Source: Dictyobacter formicarum (GTDB taxonomy: Bacteria; Chloroflexota; Ktedonobacteria; Ktedonobacterales; Ktedonobacteraceae). Taken from it: a stretch of 64,000 nucleotides of DNA. Position 1 is the first letter of the stretch. The number at the start of each line of letters is the position of its first letter. The position numbers and the translations under genes are program-made. The stretch is taken from assembly GCF_016587435.1 (NCBI RefSeq), contig NZ_BNJJ01000005.1:248001-312000 (forward strand), in the 5' to 3' direction. A model generated the notes under the pieces. The model was not told where the DNA came from. It searched no databases and worked only from the letters and a program-made list of their open reading frames with translations. Shown here one piece after another: positions 35,742-46,126 of this stretch.

Positions 35742-37388
35742 TCATCTATTGTTACATCGTTCAACGGTCCATACTCCCTGGGAGTAGAGTACCTGGTGAG
35801 ATCGACAACTGATTTGTTCGCTTCCTTTGAGGATTGCGATATATGATGAAGCTGATCTCAACTGTGATTCTGCTGGGTAGAAGTAATAGTTACGGTAGTT
35901 AAGAACTTCATAGGTGCCATCAACAGTTATGACCGATGAATGTTGCTGAAAATCTTGGGCATCTATATGAAAGAAATAGAGGAGATAGACGTAATTAAGT
36001 GGAATCCAATCAGACACATAGATGGGTTCGCCGGGCGCTGTTTGCTCTTTGGTGGTAAGGAGAACCTGATCCAGCCCATCGTTAAACATATAGCTAATGT
36101 AACTATTGTAGTTTGTAAAATAATCGCTACAAAAAAGCCCACTATAGCTTAGTGTAATAGCCAGGACGACTATCAGGAAGAGTCTTTTAGTTTTCCTATG
36201 CCTGATATCGCTATACATTCCACCGATCCCGATTGCGCTTAGAGCTACTAGCGGCACAAAGATAGCATTGCCGTGATTGATATTGAGAGGCACAAGAAAG
36301 AAAAGGGGCAAAGTCGCGATCAGCCAGATGACGAAGATGGTGGCATCGCCATGTTTTTTGAGGCTGTAATAGACACCTAAAGCTGCGCCTGGAAGTGCTA
36401 CCAGGCCGAGTGGTTGAAACCAATCCAGATTATTCCAAATCGCGTCGTCGCGAAAACCGCTGGTAAGGAAACGTATATTGGTGGTCAACAGATTGTGACC
36501 ATCGTTGATCTGATTTATGCGGTTACCGATAAGTAAAGGAATGGTGAATGGTAAGTGAGTAATGAATGTAGGGGTATAATGCAATATATTGTTATCCAAT
36601 ATGAACAATAAGTATGGGGCTGTGAGAAGCAGGAATATCCCCAGACTGAGCAAAAAGCCTGTTTTATAAGTGAGAATTGTTTTATGGTGGATGAGAAAAT
36701 AGAGTCCTGCTATCTCTGGGATAATCAGGATACCCACACCATAAGCATAGCAGGAAAGTGCCAGGAATATAAGTGAAAAAGGGAGAAGCGCCTTTCTAGC
36801 GGAGGAGGTATAACAGTAAACCAGGGAAGCCACGCTGATCAGGAGAAAAAAAGGGAGTAGATTTGCTTCCAGGCCCCATCTTGACAACATAATATGCCAT
36901 GGCGTGATGCTAAGCAGAAGCATTGCCAGAAGTCCAGTGCGAGCATTAAAGAGTTTTTTAACGAGAAGATAAAGCACGATCAATGTCAGGACACTCAACA
37001 GAGTGGGCAAAAATCTGGCTCCAAAAGTATTTAGTCCAAATAATTTGATAAAGGGAATATTGAGATACGATTGTAGTACACTTTGACCTGATCCCCATGA
37101 CGGAAAATAAACAGGAAATTTGTTGCCCCAGCGATCGGTACCCCTTGTTAATAAAGCGTACGATTCATAGGCAGCGCTTGCTTCGTCTTGATTGATTCCA
37201 GTTGGAAGCGATGTGAATTGAGCAAAGCGTAGTATGCTGGCTATTATGAGTATGCACCAAAAGAGTATCTGCGTATGTATCTTGTTAGTGCGTTTATAGA
37301 GGAAGATCCAAAAGGTTATTTTTGTGACATTTTCTGTTTGAGATAGCTCTGTCTTGATCTCTGTGATTGTTTTGTGTATTTGCATCAT
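35742..37388 (-). CDS. PMT/ArnT-like membrane glycosyltransferase (GT-C fold)
   Basis: 548 residues. About 11 membrane segments from residue 37 on. The first extracytoplasmic loop carries the acidic donor/acceptor motif GINQDEASAAYESYAL, and the periplasmic helix region RFLPTLLSVLTLIVLYLL follows, both typical of the dolichyl-phosphate-mannose mannosyltransferase superfamily (GT39/GT83-like). It would transfer a sugar from a polyprenyl-phosphate carrier outside the membrane. The GT2 enzyme at 37974, divergently encoded, could make that donor. Base composition is AT-richer than the flanks. Confidence 0.87.
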   Translation of the reverse strand: MMQIHKTITEIKTELSQTENVTKITFWIFLYKRTNKIHTQILFWCILIIASILRFAQFTSLPTGINQDEASAAYESYALLTRGTDRWGNKFPVYFPSWGSGQSVLQSYLNIPFIKLFGLNTFGARFLPTLLSVLTLIVLYLLVKKLFNARTGLLAMLLLSITPWHIMLSRWGLEANLLPFFLLISVASLVYCYTSSARKALLPFSLIFLALSCYAYGVGILIIPEIAGLYFLIHHKTILTYKTGFLLSLGIFLLLTAPYLLFILDNNILHYTPTFITHLPFTIPLLIGNRINQINDGHNLLTTNIRFLTSGFRDDAIWNNLDWFQPLGLVALPGAALGVYYSLKKHGDATIFVIWLIATLPLFFLVPLNINHGNAIFVPLVALSAIGIGGMYSDIRHRKTKRLFLIVVLAITLSYSGLFCSDYFTNYNSYISYMFNDGLDQVLLTTKEQTAPGEPIYVSDWIPLNYVYLLYFFHIDAQDFQQHSSVITVDGTYEVLNYRNYYFYPAESQLRSASSYIAILKGSEQISCRSHQVLYSQGVWTVERCNNR

Positions 37389-37973
37389 TCACCACCACAT
37401 CCTACTTTGAAATTGTTATCAGGATCCTATAGCTATGGAAGCTTGATCTCTCAACATCTTCCTTTCTTAATCAGTATAAAGGAGCGCTACAAATAGGAAA
37501 TGGGAACCCATTCTGACAACCTTGCGCAAACGAAAGGGAACCAGAGCCTTCTGTCGCCATTCTCGATAGCCAATCGATCAAGGCCGCTCCTGCTGAAAAG
37601 CTCAGCTTACAGCCTTACTTCATTTGTCAAGCTAATGGATAAAATCTAACTAATTAGGTGAATTGCAGTTTAAGAATATAAAGCAGGAATAGAGGTTATT
37701 TTTCTGCATAGGCAATATAAGGTTTACATAAATCTTATGCTGAAAAGGTGATTTCAAATATTTGCATTATAGGTTTTTTTTCTTAATATAAAATACATTT
37801 AATACAAAATTTTTGTATTGTATCAAAGTTGAGGCCAATATCTTTCACTACTGAGCAAAGATATTCTCAACTACTACGTGGAAAGTGTTTGTAGTGTCTT
37901 ATGAAAGTGATGATTCTGCATTAAATGTGCCGCATGTGATAAGGATAAAATTGGAATACATGCCTCACTGGTT
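37389..37973. other. AT-rich region between divergent glycosyltransferase genes
   Basis: 585 bases without a supported gene. It must hold the divergent promoters. A short dyad (AATACAAA at 37801-37808 with TTTGTATT at 37812-37819) could be an operator. No clear -35/-10 pair found. Confidence 0.35.
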
Positions 37974-38843
37974 ATGCATGAAATCATGGGTGCTGAAAGA
38001 AATATGCAGCATAGAGAAGCATTTCAGTATGACCCGCACGGCATTTCTACTGTTACTTTATCTACATCCGAAGCTATTAGCATTGTCATTCCTACGTTAA
38101 ATGAGGCAGAGAATATTGGTCATCTTTTAACTCGCCTGCATCAAGCACTGACTGAAGCTGCAATTTCTTACGAAGTGATTGTAGTAGATGATCATTCTAA
38201 TGATGATACAGTTGCCGTTGCCCGTGCTATTGCAAAAGAGAAAAATTTACCCGTCCAAATTTTGACGAAAAAAGGTCTCCCCGGCAAATCATATTCGCTT
38301 ATCGAAGGTTTTGCTGCCGCACGATTCGCTATGCTAGCAATGATCGATGGCGATTTGCAATATCCTCCTGAGGCCTTACCATTGATGGTACAGGCAAGCA
38401 GACATGCGGACATAGTAATTGCGGATAGACGTGCTACATATCATGAGGCTGATCGTATGCGTGGTCGATTAAGCCAGATTTTCACCTATCTTATTACTAT
38501 GCTCTTTGCTATTGACACTGACATACAATCTGGATTGAAGGTATTTAGACGAGCGATTTATGACAATGGAGCAAGATCGTGCTCAGGAAAGTGGAATCTG
38601 GATCTTTATTTAGTTACTCATGCGGTGTTGCATGGACATACGCTTGCAAATGTGCCTATAGAATTCCAGGAGCGTCAAGCTGGCGAGAGCAAAGTACATC
38701 CTCTAAAGGTTGGGCTGGAACTACTATGGACTGCGCTACAGCTAAAAATGGACAGAATTGCCAGTGTCATTTTAAAAGAAAGTGTATTCCGTCCGGAAAG
38801 GTACAAGCGACCTACGAAGAAAAATCTGAAAGGAGTTCGCTGA
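37974..38843 (+). CDS. GT2 glycosyltransferase, polyprenol-phosphate mannosyltransferase-like
   Basis: 289 residues, start uncertain (ATG codons at 37974, 37986 and 38004 all lack a good ribosome site). The GT-A fold is clear: IVIPTLNEAENI, VVDDHSNDDT, MIDGDLQYPPEAL (DXD) and SGLKVFRRAIYD. It lacks the two C-terminal membrane segments of the 5404-6438 homologue, so it resembles soluble DPM1. Predicted to charge a polyprenyl phosphate with a hexose for the divergent PMT-like enzyme. Confidence 0.87.
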   Translation: MHEIMGAERNMQHREAFQYDPHGISTVTLSTSEAISIVIPTLNEAENIGHLLTRLHQALTEAAISYEVIVVDDHSNDDTVAVARAIAKEKNLPVQILTKKGLPGKSYSLIEGFAAARFAMLAMIDGDLQYPPEALPLMVQASRHADIVIADRRATYHEADRMRGRLSQIFTYLITMLFAIDTDIQSGLKVFRRAIYDNGARSCSGKWNLDLYLVTHAVLHGHTLANVPIEFQERQAGESKVHPLKVGLELLWTALQLKMDRIASVILKESVFRPERYKRPTKKNLKGVR

Positions 38844-38967
38844 TTGTAGCTTGCAAAGTTCACGAAATTGCTAAAGTGGTTCATCCATGCAGATACCTCA
38901 ATAGACTATTATTTGACAGCAGCTAACGACATTGGTTATAAAAATAAAAAAAGATAAGGAATTAGAA

Positions 38968-39480
38968 ATGGATAACAGCGGGATTATTACCACTTTATTA
39001 GGGGGTATGCTAGCAATCGTTGGTGGTTTTTGTGCAACTTTATTTGCGCAATACATGAGTGAAATAATAGAGAGAAAGAAGATAAAAAGGAATAAAGCTC
39101 AAGAGCTATACGTAATGATAACAGAAACGGAAAATAATTTTATTAGTAGTCTTTACGTGATGCATGCTTACATAGATAAAGGTATGAATTTAGAAAAAGC
39201 AATCGAAGTAGGCGTGAATGGGACGAACAACATATATAGCAGTGCAAATAAAATTAGTTCAATAAGCAATATCTACATTGAAGAGTTATCGGAAGAAGCA
39301 GAAACGTATGCTGATATGGTAAAAAAATCGTATATAGGAGTATTAGATAAAATACTAAAAAAGGAAAGCGTCGAAAATATATATTTAGAAATGACCGACG
39401 CTTTTACATCAATCACTTTACCAGGAAAAGAATTAAAATTGTCAGTAAAAAAAATAATCAATAATAAACAAGGAGGATAA
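38968..39480 (+). CDS. Unrecognised protein with N-terminal membrane anchor
   Basis: 170 residues from the ATG at 38968 (AAGGA upstream; a TTG at 38932 is in frame). One hydrophobic segment (about 7-27, ITTLLGGMLAIVGGFCATLF) is followed by a charged helical domain rich in Lys, Glu and Ile. The DNA is strongly AT-rich compared with its neighbours, which suggests transfer from a low-G+C organism. Family not recognised. Confidence 0.65.
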   Translation: MDNSGIITTLLGGMLAIVGGFCATLFAQYMSEIIERKKIKRNKAQELYVMITETENNFISSLYVMHAYIDKGMNLEKAIEVGVNGTNNIYSSANKISSISNIYIEELSEEAETYADMVKKSYIGVLDKILKKESVENIYLEMTDAFTSITLPGKELKLSVKKIINNKQGG

Positions 39481-39553
39481 AACTTATCGTTTGGGATAGA
39501 ACTCCACACCAGCAGGACAGTAAGGCAACAATCAGCGATGTGAGTGCGTTGAG

Positions 39554-40711
39554 CTAGCTCTGTGGAAATGACGTCCGCATAAAAGCTAGCCATGCAGGGA
39601 TCTTCTCTGCTGAGATGTCTGGCCAGAGAGTCTGGCAGCGCCTGAGCAATTGAGCAGCCACCACTGCCATCACTTCTAACCCTTTGACTTCTCGCGTTGC
39701 TTCTTCCCATCTGCTCAGAGCGACCACCATCGCCTCACGCCTGCTCCAATTGTCCGCCCATGGCGCATTGTGTTCGATGAGGCGCAAAGGCATCCAGGAA
39801 AGCAGTGCCATAGCTCGATAGGTGCAGAGAATGCCCCAGGCAGTTTGATAGATCTCATCGCACTCCGCTGCTGGACAAGCGGGGGCCAACGCTGCGCGCA
39901 GATGATGGCTCATCAGATGAACACAGGCTCTGGGAAGCGGACAGAGGATATTCCACCCGGTCAGATCATAAAGCGCATGACGATAGCCAGCATATTCAAA
40001 ATCGATCAGATAGATCTGACTCCCGCTGAGATAATTATTGGTCGGTGCTGGATCTCCATGCGTCAACGCGAGAAACGCACCTGGCAGGGCGAAGGTGTCA
40101 GCGATACGAATGCACGCCTGCTCAAATCCTGCAGGAGGCAGATACGAAAGCTCATGACACCAGCGCTCGACTTTTTTACAGCCTTCTAGCCATCGCTCGG
40201 CCTCTTGATAGCGCGATGAAACTGTCGCAAGAGAGAGGTCCTCGCACAGACGCTCAAACTGACGCTCTTTTCCCATCGTGGTCGCATGTAGCGTACCCAT
40301 CTGGCGAGCCAAAGCGCACAACACACTGGTCGCACGTGACGAATCATGCACGTGCAAGAGGTGGTCAATACTGCCCTCTTCCCCAAGATCTTCCATAACA
40401 AACAGCAGGTGCTCTGCATCTCCCCCAAATAGACGAGGGGCAACAGAATGCTCATCAGCCATCTGAGAAAGAAAGGCCAGGCTGGCCCAATCGGTCAAAC
40501 CACGAACAGGATCAAGAGGGTCCTTGATCGATTTCACGATAATACTGGGAGGGAAGGTTCCCTCGCTTTGAACCCGACAACGGAACACTTGATTGCGACC
40601 TCGGTCACTGACAAGGGCGGGCTGTTCAAGATGAAATGCTCCTTCCCAAGTGCGCCGCAGGACAGTCGTGGCGCGAAGGGCGATGATCTGCCTTTCGATT
40701 TCTGAAGGCAT
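39554..40711 (-). CDS. APH/choline-kinase-like phosphotransferase
   Basis: 385 residues. The Brenner-type catalytic motif ALTHGDPAPTNNYL and the metal-binding LIDFEYAGYRHALYDL identify an aminoglycoside-phosphotransferase-fold kinase; the EY after DF is the choline-kinase/APH variant. The N-lobe around VFRCRVQSE is less conserved. Substrate unknown: small alcohols, amino sugars or antibiotics are all possible. Start at the ATG 40711, with GAGGAG 9 bases ahead. Confidence 0.8.
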   Translation of the reverse strand: MPSEIERQIIALRATTVLRRTWEGAFHLEQPALVSDRGRNQVFRCRVQSEGTFPPSIIVKSIKDPLDPVRGLTDWASLAFLSQMADEHSVAPRLFGGDAEHLLFVMEDLGEEGSIDHLLHVHDSSRATSVLCALARQMGTLHATTMGKERQFERLCEDLSLATVSSRYQEAERWLEGCKKVERWCHELSYLPPAGFEQACIRIADTFALPGAFLALTHGDPAPTNNYLSGSQIYLIDFEYAGYRHALYDLTGWNILCPLPRACVHLMSHHLRAALAPACPAAECDEIYQTAWGILCTYRAMALLSWMPLRLIEHNAPWADNWSRREAMVVALSRWEEATREVKGLEVMAVVAAQLLRRCQTLWPDISAEKIPAWLAFMRTSFPQS

Positions 40712-40786
40712 CAAGGTATGCTCCTCTTCGTCTATTCTGCTTTCTTTTCATTTGATCAGCATTTATCAAATAGGGCTGAAGTCAAG

Positions 40787-40845
40787 AAATCCACCGTTCT
40801 GACGGTGGAATTTACAATGTGAGGGTGACCTCTTTACAAGAGGTC
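40787..40845. repeat. Two adjacent short hairpins, possible IS200/IS605-type end
   Basis: Hairpin 1: AAATCCACCGT (40787-40797) with its complement at 40802-40813 (one bulge). Hairpin 2: GACCTCTT (40827-40834) with AAGAGGTC (40838-40845) around TAC. Closely spaced subterminal hairpins are typical of IS200/IS605 ends and of TnpB guide-RNA tails, but no transposase gene is present. The 260 bases behind them hold nothing else I can support. Confidence 0.35.
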
Positions 40846-41104
40846 GGGAAATAGGGCCACATCAGGAGCGGCATCGCTTGGATGACGAACCCAGTGCTCA
40901 CATTCCACTCTATTTACCATGACGTTCACATAACGCAAAGTTAAAACACGCGGCAGAATTCTTTTATTTTGTTCCCCTGAAAAGCTTGCAAAGAAAATTA
41001 TATCAGCGCATTATTATGGAGAACATAGAAATGGGCTGTATCGTAACAGAGTATGGGCGGACAATTTATATTGATATGCATATGCCAGGAGAAGGATGCT
41101 CACT

Positions 41105-42076
41105 ATGTCACGCCATCTATACCAGAGGTCGGCTACGGCCGTTATCCGCGTATTCCTATCCGGTCTGTTGCTCGTGCTGGCTGCATGTACATCAACGGCC
41201 ACGACGGGTCATTCCCATATAGGGATAACTCCGACGGCGAAAGTTGCTCAGTCGCCAGTTCCACGTCCTACGCCTACTCCGAGGAACCGTGCCGCACCGT
41301 CTAGTTATACAGCGCAGGTTATCCTGCAGGGTCAGGGGCACCCGGACGATCTGGCTCTGGATAGGCAGGGGCGTCTGCTCTTCAGCGACGATACCAGTGG
41401 GACAATCAACCGCGTCAATAGTAACGGCTCGGTGACGGTCCTGCTACGCGATCCCGCAGGACCGGAAGGGATAGTGGTGCTGGCCGATGGCACTATCCTG
41501 TTCGGCGAGCAGAATACGAACCGTATCATGAAGCTGGCTCCTGGCGCCCAGACAGCTACGGTCGTCCGCGCACTCCCCGGACACGATAGCCTGGCTACCT
41601 GCAAACATGGTGTCGACGGCATCGCCTTCGATCCCGGCACAAATACACTCATTGTGCCGGATAGTCCAATTGGGAACGTCTATCGTATGAGCCTGGATGG
41701 CAAAACGTTGCGCTTGCTGGCAACGGGCATCGCACGACCGGTAGGTGCCAGCGTTGATAGCAATGGCGATATCTTTGTTGCCGATGAGTGTGGCGGTGCA
41801 ATCTGGAAGATCACTCCATCCGGCACAGTAACACGCATCGGCGGTTTCGCTATGCCGGACGATGTGATACCCGATGGCAATGGTAATCTGCTCGTTGTCG
41901 ATCTGGCTCAAGCGGTGCACGCATTCATCCGCTTTAACCCGAGCACTGGCAAGAAAGAGATCCTGGATAGCCGGCGCTATATTGAACCCCAGGGCATTCT
42001 CAGCGATAGCAGCGGCCACATCTATGTCTCAGATGATGCGGCCAATGTGATCGTCAAATATACGCCAGTCTCCTGA
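41105..42076 (+). CDS. Lipoprotein with NHL/SMP-30-type beta-propeller
   Basis: 323 residues from the ATG at 41105 (AAGGA about 9 bases ahead). A lipoprotein signal ends in the lipobox LVLAAC at about residue 29. A Thr/Pro-rich spacer to about 60 leads to repeated propeller blades (LDRQGRLLFSDDTSGTINR; GTILFGEQNTNRIMKL; NGDIFVADECGGAIWKI; GHIYVSDDAANVIVKY). It is anchored outside the membrane. A lactonase/gluconolactonase-like or binding role is possible; key metal residues cannot be assigned. Confidence 0.85.
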   Translation: MSRHLYQRSATAVIRVFLSGLLLVLAACTSTATTGHSHIGITPTAKVAQSPVPRPTPTPRNRAAPSSYTAQVILQGQGHPDDLALDRQGRLLFSDDTSGTINRVNSNGSVTVLLRDPAGPEGIVVLADGTILFGEQNTNRIMKLAPGAQTATVVRALPGHDSLATCKHGVDGIAFDPGTNTLIVPDSPIGNVYRMSLDGKTLRLLATGIARPVGASVDSNGDIFVADECGGAIWKITPSGTVTRIGGFAMPDDVIPDGNGNLLVVDLAQAVHAFIRFNPSTGKKEILDSRRYIEPQGILSDSSGHIYVSDDAANVIVKYTPVS

Positions 42077-42089
42077 CAGATCGACAACG

Positions 42090-42653
42090 TCACCTTGCAT
42101 TTGGCTTCCCGATCACCGCTCCCAGGATAGCTGCACCAAATCCAAACACAAGAGCCAGAAATAGATCTACCATCAAAGAAATCCCGTAGTCAACCAGTGT
42201 CAGGGGTATGACCGATGCCGTCTCAAGAGGTAGATATATGAAGAAGCTGATAATTAATGTGCATATATCCGCAAAGAGAAAGCAGAGCAGAGCCCACAAA
42301 CAGGCAAGCATGGCCGTCTCTAATTTGCCGGTACGCCGACTGGCAAACAGCCCCATACAGAAATAGACAGGCGCGTTGAGCAGAGCCACCAATAAGCTGG
42401 TAATAATGTTCGCGAGGCTGAAATAAATCCCTGGGATAGTCTGGGGAAACGTCTTGTAAACCGCATCGCTAATACCTGGTATCAGAAAAAGAAGGAATAT
42501 CAGGATAGTGATAACAGCTATAATAGCACCCGCGATAAACCCATATTTGAGTGTGATATGGCCTTCTGCACGCGCTTTTTGCTGGTAATTCACCTGCGGT
42601 GGATACGGAGAACCAGGTGGAGAGACATAAGGTGGAGGTGGCACGTCTTGCAT
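42090..42653 (-). CDS. Four-helix membrane protein with Pro-rich N-terminus
   Basis: 187 residues. The first ~28 are Pro/Tyr-rich (MQDVPPPPYVSPPGSPYPPQ), then four hydrophobic segments (about 36-60, 73-100, 108-132, 145-178). Family not recognised; a cytoplasmic Pro-rich tail on a small membrane protein is common in this phylum. Convergent with the propeller lipoprotein. Confidence 0.7.
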   Translation of the reverse strand: MQDVPPPPYVSPPGSPYPPQVNYQQKARAEGHITLKYGFIAGAIIAVITILIFLLFLIPGISDAVYKTFPQTIPGIYFSLANIITSLLVALLNAPVYFCMGLFASRRTGKLETAMLACLWALLCFLFADICTLIISFFIYLPLETASVIPLTLVDYGISLMVDLFLALVFGFGAAILGAVIGKPNAR

Positions 42654-42776
42654 TCTTTAAAACTCCTCTATAAAATTAGAATCAACAATAGCGTCAGACA
42701 TAGTATAAACGATTTTAAATATATATTCACTCTAATTAAGACGGGATAAAAGTTAACTTGATATTTGAGGATGGGA

Positions 42777-43346
42777 ATGGTCAAAAGGAAACTCGATAAG
42801 GTGTTAATTGTCGATGTCGAGGCCACCTGCTGGGAAAATGGGATCCCCGAGGGGCAGGAAAATGAGATTATTGAAATTGGCCTCTGCCTGCTTGATGTCG
42901 CTTCCTGGCAGTCACAGGACAAGCGCAGCATCATTGTGCGCCCCGAGCATTCTACAATCAGTCCGTTCTGCACACAATTGACAGGCATCACGCAGGAACA
43001 GGTCGACCAGGGTATCTCCTTCTCCGAGGCGTGCACACTGCTCAAGGCCGAGTATGGTTCACAGGAGCGGGTCTGGGCCAGCTATGGAGAGGCAGATCGC
43101 CTGTATTTTGAGCGGCAATGCCAGTCTCGTCGGATTGCTTATCCCTTCGCACCCAGGCATATTAATATCAAGGCGCTGTTTGCGCTCTGGCACGGCCTGC
43201 CAAAAGAGGTGGGGATGTCTACAGCCTTGCATATCGCAGGTTTGCCCCTTGAGGGAACACATCACCATGGAGATGACGATGCCTGGAATATCGCAGCACT
43301 CTTTAGCGCTATGATGAAACATGGCAGAAATCACGCTGAGCATTAG
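42777..43346 (+). CDS. DEDDh 3'-5' exonuclease (ERI-1/KapD-like)
   Basis: 189 residues from the ATG at 42777 (GAGG 6 bases ahead). Exo I: IVDVEATCWE. Exo II: the ASYGEADRLYF region. Exo III with the catalytic His: HHHGDDDAWNIA. The insertion after Exo I (GQENEIIEIG) and the TGITQEQV stretch fit the ERI-1-like group acting on structured RNA or short oligonucleotides. Cytoplasmic, single gene. Confidence 0.87.
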   Translation: MVKRKLDKVLIVDVEATCWENGIPEGQENEIIEIGLCLLDVASWQSQDKRSIIVRPEHSTISPFCTQLTGITQEQVDQGISFSEACTLLKAEYGSQERVWASYGEADRLYFERQCQSRRIAYPFAPRHINIKALFALWHGLPKEVGMSTALHIAGLPLEGTHHHGDDDAWNIAALFSAMMKHGRNHAEH

Positions 43347-43546
43347 GTTTTCAAAGGTTATTCTACACATCTGTGCTTCTTTTTTCATTGTCCTCTAACG
43401 AACATCATGCTTACTAGCAGCGTGTTCAATATTTTAATAAGAAAAGTAATATAAGCAAAATCCATGGCAAAAGGGAAGACATTCGGCGCTTTTTTTGTTA
43501 TAACTAAAATAGAAAACGTTATCTTTTTTCCGGGGGAGATCAAGGC

Positions 43547-45132
43547 ATGCACGATGAGCGCAAACAAGTAGTTTATGGGCGGTTTGAAACGGCGACACAG
43601 GGCGAAATGCAAGTAGCAAGAGTAGAGAGTTCAACAGTAGAGAGTTCAACAGTATCCAGGCCCGTTACCCACCCACCGGAACAGATATACCCGGCGGTGA
43701 ATAAGTGGGCAGTGCTTATTTTAGCCGCTTCAAGCGGTTTTTTAACGACGTTGGATAGTTCGATTGTAAATATTGGCTTGCCCGCCATCTCGAATACCTT
43801 CCATGTGGGAGTAAGCGGGGAAATTGAGTGGATCATCATTGGCTACCTAGTTGTGATTGCAGCTGTTTTATTGACCTTCGGTCGACTGGCAGATTTGATC
43901 GGGCGCAAGCCAATCTTTTTAATCGGTCTGGTCGTTTTTATCGCAGGCTCGGCTTTATGTGGTATGGCTCCATCCCTCCTGATGCTGATTCTGGCCCGCA
44001 TCTTTCAGGGGGTGGGGGGGCAATGATATTTGCGGTCAATATAGCCATGATTACCAGCACTTTTCCTAACAATGAGCGAGGACTGGCGCTAGGATTAAAT
44101 GCTGTAGTGGTGTCTCTGGGCGTCAGCGCGGGGCCAACTATTGGGGGTCTGATCACTCAATATTTGACCTGGCGTTGGATCTTCTATGTGAATGTTGCGC
44201 CGGGCTTGCTGGTTTTATGCGCCGCCTTTTATGTCTATCATGAGTTGCGCCCGGCCAAAGGACGGAGCAGTCGTTTTGATCCTGTGGGAGCCACCCTGCT
44301 GGCCATTGGTCTCTCTACACTAACATTGGGGCTCTCCTTTGGCCAGGAATGGGGCTGGTTATCGGTAGGATTGATGATTACAATAGCCATTAGCATCGTA
44401 ACACTCGGTCTTGCCGTCTATGTCGAGGGCCGCATACCTCACCCCATTTTGGATTTACATCTGATCCGCAATCGCACATTTGCCTTTGCAAATATAACTT
44501 TTATGCTCTGTATGATGGCCCTGTTTGCACCGGGATTTCTGATGCCGTTTTATTTTGAGCAGCTGCGGCACTTCACAACTGAGCAAACCGGCCTGATGTT
44601 GACGCCGTTGCCCCTCACAATGGCCATTCTGGCTCCCCTGAGTGGCGCACTGGCCGATCGCATTGGTTCACGCTGGCTGTCACCGATTGGGCTGGCTATA
44701 GTGTGCTTTGGACTCTTCTTGCTCTCTGAAGTAAGCGCCCAAAGCTCTATGTGGGATATTATCTGGCGGCTCCTTGTCATTGGTATTGGCCAGGGTATCT
44801 TTCAGTCTCCTAATACGCGCACTATGATGGGTGCCGCGCCTCGCTCGGCACAGGGCGAGGCGTCTGGCCTGCTGGCCACTGGGCGTGTTATTGGTCAGGC
44901 ACTGAGTGTGGCTATGATGGGTACCATCTTTGCCAGCTTCGGTGGCTCTATGGCAGGAAATATCCTTGCCAGCCATACGCATCAGCTATCCCCAGCAAAA
45001 ATTTCTTCGCTGCAGCAGATGTTTATGGGCGGCTTCCATGCGGCATTGATGGGCTGCGCCGCATTTGCAGCTCTGGGCATCTTTACCGCACTCGCACGTG
45101 GCAAAGGGACAGCAGCGGAGTCAGTCAGATAA
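43547..45132 (+). pseudogene. DHA2-family MFS drug exporter, frameshifted at a G7 run
   Basis: About 528 residues over two frames. The first (from ATG 43547, GGGGGAG upstream) has a polar head with a duplicated VESST, helices 1-4 and motif A (GRLADLIGRKP), and ends ARIFQGVGGQ. The second begins AMIFAVNIAM and carries the remaining ~10 helices, including motif C (SLGVSAGPTIGG). The break is the G7 run at 44014-44020: one more G restores GVGGAMIF. The EmrB/QacA family exports drugs with proton antiport. Intact function depends on whether the missing G is real. Confidence 0.8.
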
Positions 45133-45150
45133 GTTGTATAGAATAATGCG

Positions 45151-45180
45151 GCTGGCTTGCTTCGGCAAACCAGCAGCGTT
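45151..45180 (+). terminator. Terminator of the MFS gene
   Basis: GCTGGCTTGC (45151-45160), TTCG tetraloop, GCAAACCAGC (45165-45174, one mismatch), then AGCGTTTTCT. Lies 19 bases after the stop codon. Confidence 0.55.
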
Positions 45181-45847
45181 TTCTCCTGCTGACGCTTTCA
45201 ATCTATAGTTGTTCATGTGAAGCCCATAACCCATAGTCAAAAATATTGTCTTTTAAGTGAAAGTAGGCTATACTCTAATGGTCTTACAGTTGCTCTCGCG
45301 AACCATGTCCTCTTAACGAAGCAGCATTCTCAGCCGATTCTTCCCATGGATGCTGTGATATTACAGGTATTCGCGTATCACAAAGTGGCAAGGTGTAATC
45401 AATGTTTGTGCATGCTGCTCACTTACGGCCATCTCAGCTACCTCTCAGTAGTTGCAAGCAAGCTGATCTGTGATTAGGAGACGTAGCGGCGATTCAAGTA
45501 GCTACGCTCACACGATTGAAGGGGATCACATTCCTTTGCATGGAAACGTCATTGTTTAAACACACAGCGAAGGTGTCTTTCGACGATTTCTAGATATACG
45601 TTTATTTCCACTTGCCCATATACTTTTCTACTGAATGTTCAGCCACCTGATAATGGGGGAGAAACGCAAGCTTGAACATTCTACGTTAGCTCAATACAGC
45701 ACTCTGCCACGGGTCACAACATAGTAACCCATTACAGAAATATTCACTACAGCTACTGTATACGTAGATGGGCGCAACCGCCTGGCAGGCGGATACAACA
45801 ATACAATCTAAACCCTTTAATGGGATTCTCAGCGGAGGCATTTCATC
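45181..45847. other. Long intergenic region
   Basis: 667 bases. An 86-codon frame at 45217 has no ribosome site and an unlikely composition. I see no RNA gene or repeat. The last 20 bases hold the GGAGG site of the next gene. Confidence 0.35.
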
Positions 45848-46051
45848 ATGAAAAATCGTTACTATGTACAACCTTTAACCGAACAGGTCTACCTGATACG
45901 TGAACGTGTATCCCCCAGTGGCGGTCCAGGCCCCAATGATCCTATTGTGCGTTCATTTAGCGTGCGTCACGATGCCTATATGTATGCCACCAAGATGAAT
46001 ACAGGAGCAGTAGAACCACAATCACCAACCGACAAACATCGTCCAGCATAG
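45848..46051 (+). CDS. Small conserved-looking protein, unrecognised
   Basis: 67 residues (MKNRYYVQPLTEQVYLIRER; then FSVRHDAYMYATKMN). It looks like a small single-domain beta-alpha protein. A strong GGAGG is 9 bases ahead of the ATG. Monocistronic. Function unknown. Confidence 0.65.
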   Translation: MKNRYYVQPLTEQVYLIRERVSPSGGPGPNDPIVRSFSVRHDAYMYATKMNTGAVEPQSPTDKHRPA

Positions 46052-46126
46052 TCACAGTAAACGCTCAATAAGTGCTTATTCTGTCCATGACAGAGGGTAG
46101 ATAAGTTATTTAAACCGCCATTGGCC

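Noticed and set aside
43619..43651. 15-base tandem repeat (GTAGAGAGTTCAACA) at the start of the MFS gene
   Set aside because: In frame and only two units; a minor slippage duplication, not a separate element.
45217..45477. 86-codon frame behind the MFS gene
   Set aside because: No ribosome site, no recognisable domain, odd Cys/His/Leu composition; probably chance.
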